Of a stretch of DNA of 64,000 bases, positions 46,260 to 59,557 are shown piece by piece. Under the pieces are notes generated by a model, which ran no database searches, was not told the DNA's origin, and worked only from the letters and a program-made list of their open reading frames with translations. The stretch is from the NCBI RefSeq assembly GCF_000001735.4, contig NC_003070.9:11278001-11342000 (forward strand), given 5' to 3'. Positions within the stretch are counted from its first letter, which is position 1. Each line of letters begins with the position of its first letter. A program made the translations under genes and the position numbers. The stretch is from Arabidopsis thaliana. Its lineage: Eukaryota > Streptophyta > Magnoliopsida > Brassicales > Brassicaceae.

Positions 46260-48430
46260 TTTTTTACTCAGGGTGTGGCTTATCACGTTTCTGGACTCAT
46301 TAATTTGTAGTTACAGCATTAAATCTTTTGGCTACTGTCTTATTAATTGATTAGGCCACTAATTAAAGCTATGACTAAGATTGGATTCTCTTTTCTCTTT
46401 ACTAAATATAGTTTATCTTCGTATATTACTCACTTTTCTTTTAAGAGTAATATTAAGCTTTGATAAACTGTGAAAATTTCTAATATTTTAAGTGTTTTTC
46501 TTTTCTTTTCGAATAGAGTTTTACAGCTTAATTTCCATGTAAAATCATGAATATATAAAAGCTTAGGAACTTTGTTTATCTATAGTAAAATTATTTCGGG
46601 AAAGAATTAACGTGTCTTACGAAATATTTAGAACGAGCGAAAATTTTGAAATATGTAGACATTAAAGGAAGCCTACATAGAAAAAAGTTTGTAAACCAAT
46701 ATAATAAAATAATAAATATCATTAAAATTTCTATCATGTTTTAATATATAAAAAATGCTCTTTTATATGTATAAAAATTTATCTTTACAATAATAAAATA
46801 TAAAAAATAATAATAAAGTAATAAAGAAATTTTTCCTTATAAAATATTAAAATCACAGATTTAGTTATATGAATTAAATTTTTAATAAAATATTTTTAAA
46901 AAATCTGCCATGGCCAGAAGGTCCATCTAATTTTGTTTAGTCAATAAGTTGATTTTAATTAAAAGGAAATAAGGGTAAAACTGTCTTTATACATTAATAT
47001 AATAATATATATGGATTTTTTCCATCTTTTGACTTATACACTAATATGACTATTTATGACATTAAAACGTATCAATTAATGTACACGTGTAAAATCATGA
47101 TTGGATATAAAAGAAAATCAGTTATTTTAGAGATAAATTATGAATTCATGCATATATTATACCTTTTGGAGCATATATTTTTCTTAATTTGGTTAAAATA
47201 TTCATTGTACTGCCAGCTAATTATGAGCTGTAAATATTTGAAACTAGAAATTTGACAAGAGGTTTAGAGCACTTCCAATGGTTTTCACATATCCCAAAAA
47301 AGTATCCCAACTTTTAAAGTCTTAATATTTTTAATAATTTTAATTTAAAAATAAAAATGAACAATTAAAAAGAGACAATTGTAAAGTTCTAGTTAGTATA
47401 CCCAAAGTTCTTATTTGAGAAATTTTCTCTTCTTTCTATCTTAAATTTTTTTTTAGTTATGATTATAATGGGGGAGTATCTTATTAAGACCCTCCAATAA
47501 TTTTCATTTTTATTTATATGTCTAGTTAGGATGTTTGAACTATATATATAGGTCATGTTCAAAAGTTTAGTTAAAGATTTTTTAAATATGGTAAAATAAT
47601 CTTTTGAAAAGTTATAGGTCCTTATTGAGTTATATGTATATGAAATTTTTTACAAGAACAGTTTTTTGGTAATCAAGATCCATTTGATCTCTATACTTGC
47701 TATATTGAAAACAATTATGGTCTGTTCGATTTTCTTTGAGTTAGTAAGCATAATTGGCCTTTAACAATATTTTGTGTTAGTATCGGATGGCACAGTTGAA
47801 CTTAAATCCAACCCAAAAAACCTCATTAGTGTCGGGATGATAGACGAAGTGAAGCTTGCCATTTTGTTATACTTATTAGGTAGTATGTACAAACGGAAAC
47901 TCATTAAGGCTTTGTGCTAATTTCAAATTATCCTTAAGCCCATAATATGTACATATCCAACCAAGATAGATCCCTTCTAAATGAAGACTTCTTATACTCC
48001 AATCTTGCTAGTGACTTAATGGAAGTGTGCAAAAGATAGTGGCTTGGTGAAAATACCTGTTAGTTGATCATTTGTCGAGATGACAGCTAATGCTTCATTC
48101 AAAGATGGAAGTCGGGATAGTAACCTAATTGAGATTCAAATTAGATTTCAAGAAAGTAGTAATTAAAATGATTCTAGTCTAGTATATTATAAATAGATTA
48201 TGGTTTTGGACATTTTTGTTTTGAATATACCTTATTTTGTAAAGTATTTTCTGGAAGAGACTAATAAATTTAATCATAATCAATCGTATCAATTTTTTTT
48301 CCCGGATTAAAAATTTGCTTTTCACCGTGAAGTTATGAACAAAATTGTATGAATTCGTACTTTAACTGCAATATGTTAATACATTTACAACATCTCAGGC
48401 TTCATAATTTAAAACCTTCAAAGTAAAGGA
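46260..48430. other. AGL92 upstream region, AT-rich
   Basis: No gene. It is the duplicate of 41640-43734; several hundred bases align with small indels. It lies between AGL92 and the ROPGEF14 3' end. Confidence 0.6.
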
Positions 48431-48473
48431 GAAGCTTCAGGTGGCACGCATCGAACTAGGAAGACCCTCTAAA

Positions 48474-51400
48474 TCAAGGAGAAGTATCAGAAGGCACTTT
48501 ACTCAAACACCACAGTCTACTGCTTCTACTTGGAGTTGTATTCACTGAATTACTTGCCTTAGCATCTGCAAACAAAAAATCTAAACCAGTCTCTGTCCCA
48601 TCGGCTTTGTTCATGTCATCGGTTAAAGAATGCCTTACACGGGACGAAAGCAGAGGTCTCTCAGGTGTCCTATAAGGGTCACGGGAGCTAGGGAAGCAAC
48701 TCGGTGGTGCAGGAGAGTTAGGGTTGCTTAAAGAATCTTCTTTCAAGATTTCTCCCATTCTTGAAAGAATCCGGAAAGCTAGATTCGCAAGTGTTCGGGA
48801 ATATGCTTCGAGAACCGCATGACCTATGTCCTGAACACAGAGAAGAAAGATGTTTCAGACCATTGGACTAAGAAAGATGTAGTTAGTTTTGTTTATTTAT
48901 ACCTTGTCATATTGGATCTTTGTAGCATCAAGAAACGAGTGAGGGAGATTAGGGTGTTTGGATTTGATCTGAGTTCTAAGCGCTTCTGCTCGGTTCAAGA
49001 GTGACTCATTGCGACCAATTTCAGACAACGGATCTTTAGCGAATGACCACGATGCTCTTACAGGGGATTTACCATTGCTGCCTTGTTCTGTAATCCTTTC
49101 TTTCCAAGCAAACATAGCAGATTCTAACTTGTTAACTGTCTCGAGTGCTGCATGTTCGGTTCCCAGATTGAGCGATATAAAGATTTCATCTACTGTTGCA
49201 GATTCCACAGCCAACATCTTGTACAGTTCATCACCGAGGCTGTTCTTTCCAGACTGTTACAAAACAAGATTTTAGAGGTAGTTGTATAATTATGACTATC
49301 ACAAGGGATAATAAAGAGTGCAAGCTTACTTTAGGTATTGCTTCCTTGATAACAATGGGAACTGGCATTTCAAGAAGAATGTTTTCGTTTATGGCTTTTG
49401 TAGCTTTGAAGACTTGATAAACAACTTTTCCTTTGTCAAGCAATTTCTTCCTTCCTGAGTTAGAGAGTCCAGGTTTAGGCACTTGTGGCGATGGAAGCCA
49501 CCATCGTTTGCTCTCACTTGTACTCTTGTTCTTCCCTTCAGCTCTACTACCAATCTCAGAATACCAAAACTCTGTGTTCACCATAGAATCCAGTGTCTCC
49601 TGTGGAGTTGTAATGCAACTTTAATCAGATCAGGAAATAGAAGAATAAGAAAAGACAAGATTAACAAAAGAGATAATCCGCTCACAATTAGCATTGAGTC
49701 CAACTTCTGAAGAGCTGGGAGATTCATATGAATGTCTGCGCGGGCTTTCGGAGTCATTATCTGTTAAAACAAGGATTCAGCTCAGTTTCTTCCTCTGGAG
49801 TATATCTATTTATTTTAACACCTTAGCTACGTACCTCAAGTGATCTTCCATTGGCATCATTTTGCTTAGAAGGGACTAACTCAATCATGTAGTTAGTTGG
49901 AGAAAGTAGCCAATCCATTTCCCTTCTCCATTTCTGTTTCTTCTCTTCACACAAAGGTTCCAATTTCCAGAGCTCGCCAAAAATCGACGCTGCAAATTCA
50001 TTAAAGTCAGTTACTCTTAACAGTTCACACGAAACCTCTAACCATATCAAAGAACATAAAGCTTAAGAATGCTAGGAAATTGTAAAACATACTAGCAAGA
50101 TGTGTTACAGCATTTGACAAAGCCAAAGCTACTTGGACACCCTTACATCCCCCAGTGACATCTTCGCCGAGCAATAACTTAGAAAATTTCTCCTTCATAG
50201 CTTCCACATCCAAATGACAGTACACATACCCTGGTTTCTCCTTAGCATCAAAATGTTGGCTACTGCCATAGCCTTGTTTCTTCTTCTCCTTAGCATCAAA
50301 ATGTTGAGACCTTCCAGATAAGTTCAAACCATCGCAACTGTGTTCATCATTCTTCATCGGTAACCATTTCGAAGAAAAAGAGCTAGAGGCATCTTTGCTT
50401 GATGAACAGCTTGAAAATGCATCATCATCTAACGAATCTGTAAGACATCCATCTCCTCGACTTGTTCCACTCTCTTCTTCATATGATTGATTATTGATAA
50501 TACAAGTTTCCAAGCCATAATATGTAATCATTTCTGAAAAGAAAGGGGTACACCACCCAGTAAGAACTTTAACACATATACTTTCACCTTATATACTGTA
50601 GACTACAAAGTGGTAAGACACCGAAACTTGCACACTACAAAGAGATTGACAAAGGTAAAAGAAGAGGTCAACAATAGAAAACTAATTAAACACTGCGTAT
50701 CATTAAGAGACCGTTCAGATTTTGACTATAAAGAAAACCCCACCTAGTACATCTATCTACTTCTTGTCTCATTCATCAAAAATGAGAATCAAGCAAATGG
50801 TATCACTAGACACGTTATTTATGCAGACTAGTGTTGTGTTTTCTATACAAGAAAAAACAAATGATAAAAAAGGAATAAAAGTCGTTGTGTTCCCTCTAGT
50901 CTTTAATAGCTAAAGTCAAGACTTTTGCTAACCCAAGACTGCTAAACAATTAAAATGCTTCCATTCTCAAAAGGAAATGTATAAAAAAGTCTCAAAAACA
51001 ATTGAGTTAGTATCCCCATGTGGTGAAAATTTCCAAACGGACCCACTACAAAGACTTTTTATAACTTGTCACGACATGGCATTTTTTCAAACGTTCAAAA
51101 GCATACTATAAAAACATCATTATTTAATCAAGCACCAGTGATTTGATTTAATAATGATATCTACCCTTGAAATATGAGAGTTTTGTTTAGTCTTAATAAC
51201 CATGTGAAACCAATAAAACTACCTACTCTTGGCAGTTTCTGAATAAATATGATTTTAAACAAATGAAAAACTTAGAGGACCCTCAAATCCTGAAACCCCA
51301 CCTCCTAAGAAACAGGGTTTGGTTTAGATAGGTTATTTGATCATCACATAAAATGCTCTCGCATCATATTAAATTAAGGCATTGATGTCTCGTGGAAAGC

Positions 51401-51767
51401 TACAGACTTCACGCCTTATTTATTACATGAATGACCTGGTTGGTGTAGATCTTTAAAGGGTCTGAATATTGGTCCCATACCAAAACCTAAACCGGTCACA
51501 AGACCACTCACTTTTGTTTGAAAACTATACACCCAACAGTTATAGTCTAAATATTCCATATCATGCCCATAAATGCAATACCTAAAAGCTAAAAAGGTCA
51601 CCATTGTAGCTATAGATTCATACTTTAAGTAAGCATCGTAAGTGTAAGAATGCAAGAATAGAGATTGGTTAAATCAGTAACTTACTATCTTGTTCATGTT
51701 CATCGAAATCGATACTAATCTCCCTCTCCCTGCTACAGCAAGCCAACCTTCTTCTCATCAGCATCAT
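48474..51767 (-). CDS. ROPGEF14, PRONE-type ROP GTPase exchange factor (At1g31650)
   Basis: Activates plant Rho GTPases (ROPs) at the plasma membrane by GDP/GTP exchange. Exons: 51767-51686, 50533-50093, 49989-49835, 49760-49686, 49599-49330, 49253-48903 and 48830-48474. They total 1,731 bases (576 residues), and all phases close. The PRONE domain runs from about residue 129 ([84 protein letters not shown]). The N-terminus is Ser-rich and carries an imperfect SQHFDAKEK doublet. The variable C-terminus is Ser/Thr-Pro-rich ([11 protein letters not shown]). Intron 1 is long (1,152 bp). The last two exons are duplicated at 43735-44328. Confidence 0.93.
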
Positions 51768-53175
51768 CCTTTCTTCTCTTTTGAATTCTTTTGTTGAACC
51801 AGAGAGAAGAACAAAAGCCAAGTTCTTTTCTATCTTTATCGCCAAAAAAACAAGTTTCTCCTTCTTAATCAGATGATATTAAATACACCAACCATCTTGT
51901 CCCTGCATAGAAAATTAATTACACATTAAAGATTTTACAGTCAAAGTCAATTAAAATAATTTTTAACTCATAAAGTAAAAAAGCTAACAGCAAAATCAAA
52001 ATTTTAAACTTAGGTTTGTTCTTCATTATCAGCTAATATGCAACAAAACAACCACTATGCAACAATGAACAATGGAAGAAGACAAAATCATGCTTCACCA
52101 TTTTAGAATATTATTAATCATACACAAAGAGACAAGAAGGAAGAATTCTTTTTTTCAACTGTACAATGAAGATAAGGCAAAACAAAAACTGAAACTCACT
52201 TGTGCCTTTTTTTTTTTGGTACTAATCAGCTTTTTTCTAATGGGGTTACTAATACAACTTTTAAGGAAAGGATTAGTAATGATGTAAAACTTTTAGTATA
52301 AAGAGGACCTTTAGCTACTTAAAAAGGCAACAATCTCAAAGTTCTTTAACTAATCTCAAAATGAAATCTTTTAAACAGATTTAACTACAAAGAATGAAAC
52401 CCTAAACCAAAGAACCTAACAAAGATTTGGCTGATACATAGATCAACAAGACCTAGAACTACACTAAGAGAAACATGAGATAGATTTTGAAGAAACATTG
52501 TAAAAGAAATTTGAGCACAAACCTCAATTTCTGAAGCGAGCTTATAGGAAAAATCTAGAGTAGAAGACGATGTACTAGATCAAGTAGAATCTGAGCTTTA
52601 GAAGCAACCACATTCGTCCGTACAGTAACTGAGGTGTAATAACTGAGATGATTCCAAAAAAGAATGATCGATGGAGGAAGAAGAAGAAGAAGAAGTAGTA
52701 GAGGAATGGGTGAGAGAGAAGTAGAGAACATTTATTGTGGAGGAATATTTTTGTTGACAATGGAAAATAAATATTTGTTTTTGAAAATTAGAGATAGTGA
52801 AATAATAACAGCCGTAGGATCTTTGTTGAGCTGTTAGACGGTCGTGATATAGTGAAAGGGTTTGATTTGACAAAAGATCGAATAAAGTGGTCAGATTTAT
52901 AAAATTTCAAAAACCTATTTACCGGATACTAGCGCCGCTGGTGAGAGACAATATGTATATAGACAAGACCAAATTTGGATTATATCAAAAAGATTAAACC
53001 ATGTTTAAAGATACACTATCATGTAGTAATAAAAATTTCAAATCTTACTCAAATAAGAAATAATAATACAACGATGTCAAAACTGGAAAACCAGAATCAT
53101 ACCCACCCAGTTTCAGGGTTTATCTCTGCTGCTATGAATCATCAGTCCTCTTTCAATACCAAACACCATGAATCA
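51768..53175. other. ROPGEF14 5' region and bystin 3' flank
   Basis: A stretch near 52590-52760 on the minus strand is Ser-codon and CTTCTT-rich and may be a leader exon of ROPGEF14. An imperfect direct repeat (AATCATCAGTCYTCTTYCA, 53138 and 53171) lies at the bystin end. No additional gene recognised. Confidence 0.4.
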
Positions 53176-55440
53176 TCAGTCTTCTTCCATTGGTACTTCA
53201 GGAATGTCAAACCTGTCTTCTTTAGCCGGTACTGGGGCAAGTGACTTGTTGTCAAGGAAATAACATAACATGGCATAACATACTCAGATTTATATAATCA
53301 CGCTCTTAAGGTAATTTCAAATAGAAATTAGAAGAAAAAAAGGATATAATTATCCACCATAGGATCTTCTTTCTCTCCACGGTTTCTGCTATCCTTAAGC
53401 TCTCTCAGAATCTCAGGAGTAACCTACAATCAAACAATGATAACCCCAATAAGTGGTGATCTACAAAACAAAAAACTTTCAAAAAATTTAGAGGTAGAAG
53501 AAGCCTTACAAGATGGTGTTTTTGCCTCTGGAGGAGAGTTTGGAGATGTTCTTTGTCTTCCTTTAGTATTTCATACTTGTACCTGCACATTGGCTAAAGC
53601 ATGAGCTTACAAAATAACTTAAAAAGTTTTGTTTGATTTGTCAGACATCTTTGTAAGGACTAAGGCGAATATTACCGTTGCACAAAGGTAAGAAGAGACT
53701 GGTGCCAAATCACAGGCATAACTCTTATATCGTCAACAAATCTCATGAAGTGAGCAACCAATGCATCAAGCACCCGATACGGCATACAATATTTCTTCTC
53801 CAAAAGAACTTTTATAAAGTAACTGCGTCGTAAGAGATTATCAGCACATTCTCACAACTATTTAATTGAATGGGAGAAGGCAATCTACTATCTAACTCTC
53901 TCTATTATAAAAGTCAAGAGAATAGTACACGTTACCTTGTTGTGCCACAATAATCCATCTCAGCCAGTCTGTTCAAGGCAACACTGCAGTTCATGTAAAG
54001 AAATTAATAATTTGAAACGAATAATCTGAAAATTGTAGAAGATGTTCTATTTATGCAATCTTTGTATCGCATACCATGAGTGAAGCATAGGGATCGAACA
54101 CTTTTCAAGAATGCTCCCTATAATTACAGCTTCTCTGAGATTGCATGTCCCCGACTGAATAAAGAAAAACCCAAGGAACTAGTAAGAAAACTAGTCACAT
54201 TCTGAAATAGTTACTGTAGTAAGTTCAGGAGGAGGAATATATACCTTACAAAGCGGGAATAGTATCCCTTGATTGAAAGCACTAGGCTTATACAGTGACT
54301 TTTTCAGAGCCTGGTACAGAGCAAAGTGCAGCTTCTTGTGCTTTCTAATATCCTCTCTCACTCGCGGAAGCAAAACATAGTTATAAAACCGTTGAACTTG
54401 TCTGTCTTTCAAGTTGGAAGCAAAGATCCTTGTGGCTTGATACAATGCGTTAGGTGACCATTTCTCTGGCTCAGTCAAGTATAAAACATCCTCCCAGTGT
54501 TCCATTGAAGTAACAAGCTTAAATGCTTTTGGCAATTTCCCAACTGTATACTCACTCATAAACTTGCCAACACTGCATAACATCATCTCAGAAACTTGAG
54601 AACCACTTCAAAATATCGCAGAAGGAATGGATAGAACAAAACATTACCCTTTATATAACTTAGTTATTGCAGGGTCCATTTTAGGATCGGGACGCTCTTC
54701 TGCAACGGAAAGGTATCAACTTTACAATCAGCAAAGAAATACAAAATGATCAAACAAAAGCTGCAGAAGCAAACCAACCTTCAGCTAAGTCAGCATCCTT
54801 ATCTTTGAGCTTCTTGATAATGATATCAGTAAGCGTACGTTGAGGAGGAGCATTCTTATTTAAGAATGACTCAAACAACTTCTCATCATCCTCATTAATC
54901 TCCTCCTAATATAAGTTACATAACAATATCAAAACATAAACATGAAAGACTCAATTTTGGCATCGTTCTAAGCAATTCAATCTAGAGCTTCCATAAACTA
55001 ATGCTATATAGAATCAAGATACTCACTTGCTTATCGAATTGGCTCTGGTTTTCAAAGGTTCCATCAAAATCATCAATATCATCTTCTTCCTCCTCCAGAA
55101 TTTTCTGCTCCTCTCCAGCAGTCGCAGCGCCGGCAACAGCAAAAGCGGCGCTACTAGGGTTTCTCTCGGCGTTCTCTTCATCAGCAACTTCCTTTTGTTG
55201 GGCAAGAGCTTGTTTCATGATCTTCTCGCTCATACCAGCTTCAATCAACTGCAAAAATACCCAAATTATCGATCAATTGAAACATTCTAAAAGCTTGAAA
55301 TTTGAAAAAATGACGAAACTCACCTTTTCCTGTTTCTGATGGGTTTTTGGAACCTTTGATCGTTTCCTGGAAGAAGCGACGGAGGCGTCATCGGAGATAA
55401 AAGGTTGAGTGTTGACAATTCGATCTCGCTTCTTCGCCAT
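53176..55440 (-). CDS. Bystin / ENP1, 40S ribosome biogenesis factor (At1g31660)
   Basis: Nucleolar factor required for pre-18S rRNA processing and 40S subunit assembly. Exons: 55440-55324, 55248-55027, 54905-54779, 54699-54648, 54572-54245, 54154-54075, 53983-53936, 53822-53676, 53582-53510, 53423-53348 and 53240-53176. They total 1,335 bases (444 residues), and every junction closes. The N-terminus is basic ([17 protein letters not shown]), then an acidic stretch ([13 protein letters not shown]), then the conserved bystin core ([85 protein letters not shown]-like [13 protein letters not shown]). The end is acidic (PEVPMEED). The last intron has AT-AC borders and is annotated separately. Confidence 0.95.
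53241..53347 (-). other. Apparent U12-type AT-AC intron of bystin
   Basis: On the minus strand the intron starts ATATCCTTT, the U12 donor consensus. It has TTCCTTGAC as a branch site 11 bases from the end and finishes in CAC. Using this AT-AC pair restores the frame ([12 protein letters not shown]); no GT-AG pair nearby does so. Length is 107 bp. Confidence 0.85.
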
Positions 55441-55719
55441 TGTTGGTGAAAGAACGATGTTTTCCACAGGACGGCACAGGTGAGAAAGAGTAGCAATCCA
55501 GGAATCTAAAACCTTTTGTTAAAACCCTAATTGATTTTGTTTTAAAAAAAAAAAACTTTTTTGGGTAAATGGATTTACGGGTTGGGTTATTAAACTTATG
55601 GATCTTTAATTCAGCCCATTAGGCCCAACTATATTTTTATCATATGGGTCATCTTTTTTAAGCAGTGAAAAGTGTCATACGACCTACTTCCTACTACATG
55701 TAAGTTTGATGGATCATGG
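55441..55719. other. Bystin upstream region
   Basis: Promoter and leader of bystin (minus strand). AGGCCCA/GGCCCAACT-type motifs around 55610-55630 (TTAGGCCCAACT) resemble the telo/site II GGGCCY elements common upstream of plant ribosome-biogenesis genes. An AAACCCTAA telo-box lies at 55523-55531. Confidence 0.5.
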
Positions 55720-55727
55720 ATTCATGG

Positions 55728-55933
55728 CAGGCCCGGTCCTACTTGGGGACCAAAGCAACAAAATAATTTTTTTAAGGTTATTATAAAACGTTTCAAATTT
55801 TTGGGGGCTTTTTTAATAAAAATAATTTGTTTGGGGACCTATTTGAAACTATTTTTTCTTGCAAAACTTTTGAGAAAATTTAGGGGCCACATTCATTTAT
55901 TTCTCTTATTAGCCCCCTTCAGGGCTTGCCCTG
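55728..55933. mobile_element. Small hAT-like MITE, 206 bp
   Basis: The left end CAGGCCCGGTCCTACTTGGGG and the reverse complement of the right end (CAGGGCAAGCCCTGAAGGGGG) are imperfect inverted repeats. The 8-bp target duplication ATTCATGG is exact (55720-55727 and 55934-55941). No coding capacity. Confidence 0.8.
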
Positions 55934-55941
55934 ATTCATGG

Positions 55942-58900
55942 GTCTCGGATAATAGAACGAGTAGCATGAGCTAACTATGTAAGATATAAAATATTAAAAT
56001 CTATGGATAATATACGATATATGGATAGCCGTTTTTCTTCCAATTTATCAAAAATTCTATGGACATTGGAGGAGTTTGAAGGGAGAGCAAGATATAAAAT
56101 CTTGAATTCGTTTCAATTTATGTTTATAGGATGAAGAATACTGGACAAATTTTTTTTTCCAAAGAGTTTATAGGCTGTTGGCGGAATCAAAAAAGGAAAA
56201 AATGTAATTTACATCGGTTTCTACTAATATTTCACTAATCATGATGAAAAATATATTATTATTATTAAAAAAACATGTATGTCATTATTAATATTACCCA
56301 TTTATCATAAAGTAAAAAAAAACATATCATATAGATCAAAAATGTAGTAATAAGAAAAGACTAAATTAAAATTCTAAACTAATAAAAGTTAAGTAGCAAA
56401 CAAAACTAAGTTGCAATACCCAAAAAATTTTAGTCGTTATCAAGTAATGATTTTCTTTTCTACTAATTTTCTCTCTTTTTATACTAATCGTGAATTCATA
56501 ATTCATAAGCATTTTAAGGGAATCAAAATGATCATGTGATGATGTTATCTCACATCAGAAAGGCTTCCCCGGAAAAACTCCGCCCAAAACTTTGAAAATG
56601 AGTTTACAATTTTCGAACTTACATGTTACTTCATTGACATATAATCTGCATGTAACCGATTGAATACATTCAAAAATACAATCTCATTAATCCTTTATTT
56701 ACCGTTCATCTAGTATAAACTTATTTGCTTACTTTCGTGGTATGCGTATGTATTCAAGTTGGATTATTCTAACAATGCTTTAGAACGGAGAATAAATTAG
56801 TGGGAGACAAAAAGGAAATAGGCGTGACCCAGAGTTGGATTAATTGTAGAATTAATTAAATTAGATTAGCACTTTAATCAAATTAGTTTAAAAGTTTTCA
56901 ACTATATATATGTAGTTACGAACTTCTTCTTCTTTTTATGTAACGTAATTAGGAACTTCATGTGGAAAATCGTGAAATTTTAGTTGGTTCTTCATATTTC
57001 TTTTCCAAAATCTTGACGAAAGAAAGAAACTTTTAAAATTCCAATAGACTCATGTTCCGAACTTTTTGGTATGATATATTCATCGACATCGTATTCTGAA
57101 AAGGCATTATGCCTTGATGGTCTTATTATTGGGATCTAATATTTTCTAATTATACTCAATAATTAATGAGGAAAAGAAAAAATAAACTAAACTACTAAAT
57201 AATGCGAAATTTTTATCTTTTTGTTCAAAGATATAGGTTATTGCGGCACTACTGTTTTTCTATTTTTGTGTTTGTATACCAATGAAACATAATGAGTGTA
57301 GGAGTTCAACATAACACTAAAAATTATTTAAATTTAATTAATTTGATAGAAATTTGTTTTGATCGTTGTATTATACTGTGTCTAATATTTTTTGAGAAAA
57401 AGCACTGTTATTATTACTTGAATATGTATGTATTTTTAAAAATAATATTCTTCTACTTATTACTAATTATTTACTACTTTCATATTATAATTTAATTTGT
57501 TTTATAATATTTTTATAAACTACTAATCACTAGATCATTTTAGTGTTTATTTATATATTTATTTGTGTAAAATATACATTCCATAGCTCTATATACCATG
57601 AGTTATCTTCAATTAAACTGTCAAAGGAAAAAAGTGTTTGAAGACTTTTTTGTCTTAAGAAATTTTGAATTGTCTTGATTCTAATCGATGTTTACCAACT
57701 AAAATTAAAAATATCTACTTCAATAATGTTTAATATATCTTCCTTATTTGTTTATATGAGGATCCTAGTCTAGCTATACTACATATAAGCAAAACAACAA
57801 AAGTTTCAAATTTTGTCATGAAATTTTTATATATAAAAATGGAATCATATATCAGTAATGATCCTTGGACCCCATCTTAATTATATGTAGCCACACACAT
57901 ATTTTCGTGATTGTGGTTTGATTATTAATGATATCCTCAAACTCACTTTAAATATTTTTCTGTCAAGTGTGAACTATAAAATGAAGTACTATACCACAAA
58001 TTAATGTTATATCATTCAATTTTTCACTCACCCTTTTTGTTCCATCACCATGTGAGGTTTTTCACTTCCAAATATAAACGAACTAAAGCATTTTTACAAA
58101 TACATGGTTATGGATGTTTATATAAAAATAAAGACAATTTTCAAAATTTAACGAATTTGTAATTTTTAGATAGAGAATGGGCATACGGACTAATCAAGTG
58201 TTACTTCCATATACAATTAGTTTCTTACGCAGCATGAAAGCAAAAGTTCATCTTCATGAGAATTTCATTACTCCAAAGTTTCATCTTTCTGAATGAGCAT
58301 TAGTCCAAAGATTGGTTCTTCCAAACCAAAACCCAAATTTGTTTCCCCACTATTCTATATATGGGCATTGGACAGATCGCTAAGGTTACTAGAAATTATT
58401 TCATATGTCCAATTCTCCTAGTAGATGAGGATGGAGTATGAGATGTTGAATTTATGTGTATGCTTAAATCATGTTGGATAACTGTATTATTTATCGGCAA
58501 TATCATCAACACCTCATAGCAGTTATGATTGATTTATCTGATGTACTATCACCAACACCTTAAACGACATTTAATTTAAAGTGGAGGAATTAAGTGTTGT
58601 TATAGTTTTTTTTAACACTAAAGTGTTATAATATTTATTCACAAAAAATATTAGCTAAAATGTTTTAAAATTTCATACAATCATCACACATTAAGTTTGA
58701 CAACGTAACATTTTCAGACACCCTCTTGTTTTTTTCTTACAATTTGAAGATTTACCATTCTTCTTAATATTCTACTACTCTGTCATTGATCACTTAGTAC
58801 TATGTTTGAATGGTGGCTTTAATATACGAGTGGCTGTTGGAATCTGTTCTCATCTTTATGTGAGGATTCCTCGAATAGGCCATTTAAGGTGGACGTTCCC

Positions 58901-59557
58901 TTAAATGAAAAAGAATGTAATTGATGGTGACTTAGTGGGTTTTCATTCATAATTTAATGTCCGCTTGTGGAATCTTTATTCTCAATAATTTACACTACAT
59001 ACATATGTGAACGTGCTTTAAATTTCGGCCAATAGATAGGGAGAAGTACACATATAAAGAGAGAGAGTAACAAAAACATCTGGCATGTTAAGTGGACAAA
59101 GGCACAAAGCATTTCTTGATTAAATATCCAATATGCGTATATCTGATATATGTAACTCATGATTTCCTTCTAAAAGAAGAAATCTTGAGTGTTATTCATA
59201 TCGAGGCCAATGCCATTTTTGGTAAGTATTAGTGGGAGCATGCTCCTTTTCTTATTTCAAAGTATCATCAAATTGACTATGATACGACAAACAATGCCAT
59301 GTTCGAACACCAACTCCTTTTAATGGAATCACAGTTTTAAACGAAACAAGAGGAAATACAAAACAAAACATAGGACTTTTGGGGTCCACTAATGGAGCCT
59401 TCTTAAGTAGCATCCTTCTCCCTTGTGTTGATGAGAAGAAGCTCAATCATTTCCTCTAGAATTCTATAAGTTCTTTTTTCTTATAAATTTGTTACACTTT
59501 TTAAGGTTTTGATTGTTCGATATTTATAGTGTTTTCACTAAGCTTTAAGTTATTGAG
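55942..59557. other. Long AT-rich intergenic region
   Basis: 3.6 kb without a gene that I can support. Short open frames (57292-57495, 59252-59446) show no known motif. A poly-T/poly-A-rich and low-complexity composition dominates; I found no element ends. TATTTATAG at about 59520 precedes the small gene that follows. Confidence 0.4.

Larger units (their letters stand above)
44448..49022. repeat. Tandem segmental duplication, unit 2 (AGL92 plus ROPGEF14 3' exons)
   Basis: Counterpart of 40208-44328. In this unit the ROPGEF14 exons are continuous with the full gene, so this end is the original arrangement and unit 1 carries the truncated copy. The intervening junction (44329-44447) is unique AT-rich DNA with a duplicated TCCTCSTATATATAC phrase. 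Confidence 0.85.

Noticed and set aside
59252..59446. Small minus-strand gene upstream of the CEP-like gene
   Set aside because: Open for 64 codons but no signal peptide, no conserved motif and no splice support.
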